NCBI GenBank assembly: GCA_016930895.1
Contig: JAFGFV010000091.1
Span: forward strand, 1 to 15,834
DNA from: Spirochaetales bacterium
GTDB lineage: Bacteria; Spirochaetota; Spirochaetia; SZUA-6; DRHE01
DNA: 15,834 nucleotides
Reading direction: 5' to 3'
In this document: positions 14,076 to 15,834 of the stretch, piece after piece
Layout of the letters: the number at the start of each line of letters is the position of its first letter
Position numbering within the stretch: position 1 is the stretch's first letter
Position numbers and translations under genes: made by a program
Notes under the pieces: generated by a model
Databases searched by the model: none
What the model saw: only the letters and a program-made list of their open reading frames with translations
Told to the model about the DNA's origin: nothing

Positions 14076-15185
14076 TTGAGGAGCACACTCGTTACCCGGC
14101 ACAGCGTTTTCTTCGCGGACAGCGGGGGGTTGTCCTGGGTCCCCGACGGCGGGGTGGACCTGGTGGTGACCTCGCCTCCGTACCCCATGGTCGAGATGTG
14201 GGACTCCCAGTTCGCGGCGCAGGACCCGGAGACCGCCCGCTGCCTGGAGTGCGGCGATGGGGCCGCCGCCTTCGAGGCCATGCATCGGCAGTTGGAGCGG
14301 GTATGGCGGGAGCTGTACCGGGTGCTGCGCCCGGGAGGGATCGCCTGCCTGAACGTCGGGGATGCCACCCGGTCGATCGGCGGGAGTTTTCAGCTGTTCC
14401 CCAACCACAGCCGGGTCCTTCAAGCCTGCACTGCCCTCGGCTTTCAGTGCCTGCCGCAGATCATCTGGCGCAAGCAGACCAACGCCCCTACCAAGTTCGT
14501 AGGATCCGGGACTTTGCCCGCAGGGGCCTACGTGACCCTCGAGCACGAGTGGGTCCTGCTCCTGCGAAAGGGGGGGCTGCGGCGCTTTGCGAACGAGGCG
14601 GAGCGCCGGCGCCGGCGGGAAAGCGCGTTCTTCTGGGAGGAGCGGAACCTGTGGTTTTCGGACATCTGGGATCTCAAGGGTGTGCGTCAGGAGATGGGCG
14701 GTCGGGAGCGGATGGACCTCGGGGAGGCAAGCCAGCTGGGACTGTGGCAGGCAGCCCCTCCCGGCACCCGGCCGCGCAGCGGCTCCTTTCCCTTCGAGCT
14801 GGCCGAACGCCTGGTGTGCATGTTCTCCCTGTACGGGGACGTGGTGCTGGATCCCTTTCTCGGGGCCGGCACCACCCTGCTGGCGGCCATGGCCTGCGGG
14901 CGCAACTCGATCGGGGTCGAGATCGAGCCTGGGATGGGCGATGAGATCCGCCGGCGGGTCGGCGAGCTCCTGCCGGAAGCCCGGGAGCGGGCGGCCGAGC
15001 GCGTGCAGCGGCACCTTGCCTTTGTCGCTTCGTGGCGGGAGCGGGGCAAGGAGCCGGCGTACCGCAGCCGCCGGCACGGGTTTCCCGTGGTGAGCCGCCA
15101 GGAGACGGAGATCCGGCTGCTGGCCCCGACGGCCGTGCGGACCGTGGGTCCCTGGGAGTGGGAGGCGGAGTACCGGGAGGTATAG
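14076..15185 (+). CDS. orphan beta-class DNA methyltransferase (amino-methylating N4C/N6A)
   Basis: About 369 residues. The catalytic motif IV is VVTSPPYP (Thr32-Tyr36), and motif I, VVLDPFLGAGTTLLA (from Asp259), lies C-terminal to it; this order defines the beta class. The SPPY form is typical of N4-cytosine methyltransferases but also occurs in N6-adenine enzymes. Between them are LRPGGIACLNVGDATRS and PQIIWRKQTNAP, then GYVTLEHEW-like and WSDIWDLKG-like segments, which are common features of the family. C-terminal to motif I it ends with an Arg/Glu-rich tail. No restriction endonuclease gene is adjacent. The start is uncertain: TTG 14076 has AAGGG 8 bases upstream, and GTG 14043 would add 11 residues. 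The far upstream frame opposite the Mth938 gene is not conserved. Confidence 0.85.
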   Translation: MRSTLVTRHSVFFADSGGLSWVPDGGVDLVVTSPPYPMVEMWDSQFAAQDPETARCLECGDGAAAFEAMHRQLERVWRELYRVLRPGGIACLNVGDATRSIGGSFQLFPNHSRVLQACTALGFQCLPQIIWRKQTNAPTKFVGSGTLPAGAYVTLEHEWVLLLRKGGLRRFANEAERRRRRESAFFWEERNLWFSDIWDLKGVRQEMGGRERMDLGEASQLGLWQAAPPGTRPRSGSFPFELAERLVCMFSLYGDVVLDPFLGAGTTLLAAMACGRNSIGVEIEPGMGDEIRRRVGELLPEARERAAERVQRHLAFVASWRERGKEPAYRSRRHGFPVVSRQETEIRLLAPTAVRTVGPWEWEAEYREV

Positions 15186-15305
15186 GGCAGCCGGGTGATG
15201 CTCAGGGACCCGGCCGCGCCCAGACTCTGCGGATCTCGGCAAGCACGGCCTGGAGCTTCATGGAGTCCGTAACAGTCCCTTGCACTCCCGCTGATCAATT
15301 GCCCT

Positions 15306-15330
15306 CCGCCGGGGGCAGGGCGCCCGGCGG
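15306..15330 (-). terminator. GC-rich hairpin just past the kduD stop, possible terminator
   Basis: CCGCCGGG (15306-15313) pairs with CCCGGCGG (15323-15330), 8 bp with a 9-base loop, immediately 3' of the minus-strand kduD-like stop. It has no U-tract, so it might be a Rho-dependent pause or an RNA-stabilising hairpin. Nothing else was seen in 15186-15334. Confidence 0.3.
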
Positions 15331-15334
15331 CGCG

Positions 15335-15834
15335 CTACCGTCCCAGCCACCCCCCGTCCACCGGCAGGGTTATGCCGTTGACGTAGGCGGACGCCTCGGA
15401 GGCCAGGAACACCACGGCGCCCTTGAGGTCTTCCGGGAGGCCCCACCTGCCCGCGGGGATGCGGGTCAGCAGCGCCGGGGCCCGTTTCGGGTCGTTGCGC
15501 AGGGGCTCCGTGTTGCTGGTCACCATGTAGCCCGGAGCGATGGCGTTGACGTTGATGCGATGGGGTGCCCACTCGTTGGACAACAGCTGGGTGAGCCCAC
15601 GGATGCCGCTCTTGCTGGCGGTGTACGAGGGGATCAGGACGCCCCCCTGGAAGGAGAGCACGGAGGCGATATTGATGATCCTGCCGCCGGAGCCCTGCTT
15701 CACGAACTGACGCGCAGCCGCCTGGCACAGGAAGAACAAGCTCTTGAGGTTCACGTTGATCACATCGTCCCAGTCTTTCTCGGTGAACTCCAGGGAGGGG
15801 GCCCGGCGGATGATGCCGGCGTCGTTGACCAGGA
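15335..15834 (-). CDS. kduD: KduD-like 2-deoxy-D-gluconate 3-dehydrogenase (SDR), N-terminus outside window
   Basis: Minus-strand SDR, cut by the right edge; about 165 C-terminal residues are visible, ending at TAG (complement of 15335-15337). Visible motifs are LVNDAGI (NNAG variant), EKDWDDVINVNLKSLFFLCQ, IINIASVLSFQGGVLIPSYT with the catalytic Tyr and Lys in YTASK, and GRWGLPEDLKGAVVFLASEA. It closes with VDGGWLGR. The extended similarity to KduD, including LSFQGG, NEWAPHRINVNAIAPGYM and PAGRWGLP, makes it a 2-deoxy-D-gluconate 3-dehydrogenase or a closely related sugar-acid dehydrogenase of the hexuronate or pectin pathway. The Rossmann GxxxGIG part lies outside. Neighbours upstream are unknown. 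Confidence 0.85.
   Translation of the reverse strand, partial: LVNDAGIIRRAPSLEFTEKDWDDVINVNLKSLFFLCQAAARQFVKQGSGGRIINIASVLSFQGGVLIPSYTASKSGIRGLTQLLSNEWAPHRINVNAIAPGYMVTSNTEPLRNDPKRAPALLTRIPAGRWGLPEDLKGAVVFLASEASAYVNGITLPVDGGWLGR

Overview
The window is very G+C-rich, densely coded bacterial chromosome, with almost everything on the + strand and many 4-base start/stop overlaps. There is no phage, transposase, CRISPR array, tRNA or rRNA signature. The lineage is not certain. A bacterial-type GlnRS, a PAS histidine kinase with a cysteine cluster of a kind I associate with deltaproteobacteria, a probable outer-membrane protein and an apparent selenoprotein together suggest a Gram-negative proteobacterium or Desulfobacterota-like organism. 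The gene order looks like ordinary housekeeping chromosome.

Layout. 1-405: the 3' end of a probable outer-membrane beta-barrel gene, then a 25-codon remnant of a molybdate-binding Mop/TOBE gene with a good ribosome binding site. 430-2521: RNase D-like exonuclease, signal peptidase II (lspA, apparently starting at ATC) and a secreted NTF2-like protein. 2528-4726: FHA-domain protein, an unrecognised protein, a VIT1/CCC1-type metal transporter and a TrmO-like gene with a large in-frame internal deletion. 4730-7919: LysE-type exporter, PAS/histidine kinase, hotdog thioesterase and an SDR oxidoreductase, nearly all translationally coupled. 7931-11003: a promoter, then glnS, a DUF1883 protein, a 60-residue probable coiled-coil protein and msrA. 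11060-13646: HIT protein, a secreted protein with an SH3b domain, nitroreductase and a PEBP-like protein. 13677-15185: a minus-strand Mth938-domain gene divergent from an orphan beta-class DNA methyltransferase. 15335-15834: the C-terminal part of a minus-strand kduD-like gene, cut by the window edge.

The most interesting item is msrA (10209-11003). Its frame is interrupted by a single TGA exactly where the catalytic cysteine of the GCFW motif belongs, and the rest of the MsrA domain continues in the same frame. A two-stem hairpin with a GUU apical loop lies 20 nt past the TGA, which fits a bacterial SECIS element. I read it as a lipoprotein-type, selenocysteine-containing methionine sulfoxide reductase A with no other cysteine in the catalytic domain. 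Naive annotation would split it into a short lipoprotein and an MsrA fragment lacking its active site.

Other points of note are two eroded genes (Mop and TrmO-like), the non-canonical lspA start behind a strong promoter and Shine-Dalgarno sequence, and a HIT protein whose first triad histidine is replaced by tyrosine and whose start codon sits almost on its predicted transcription start.
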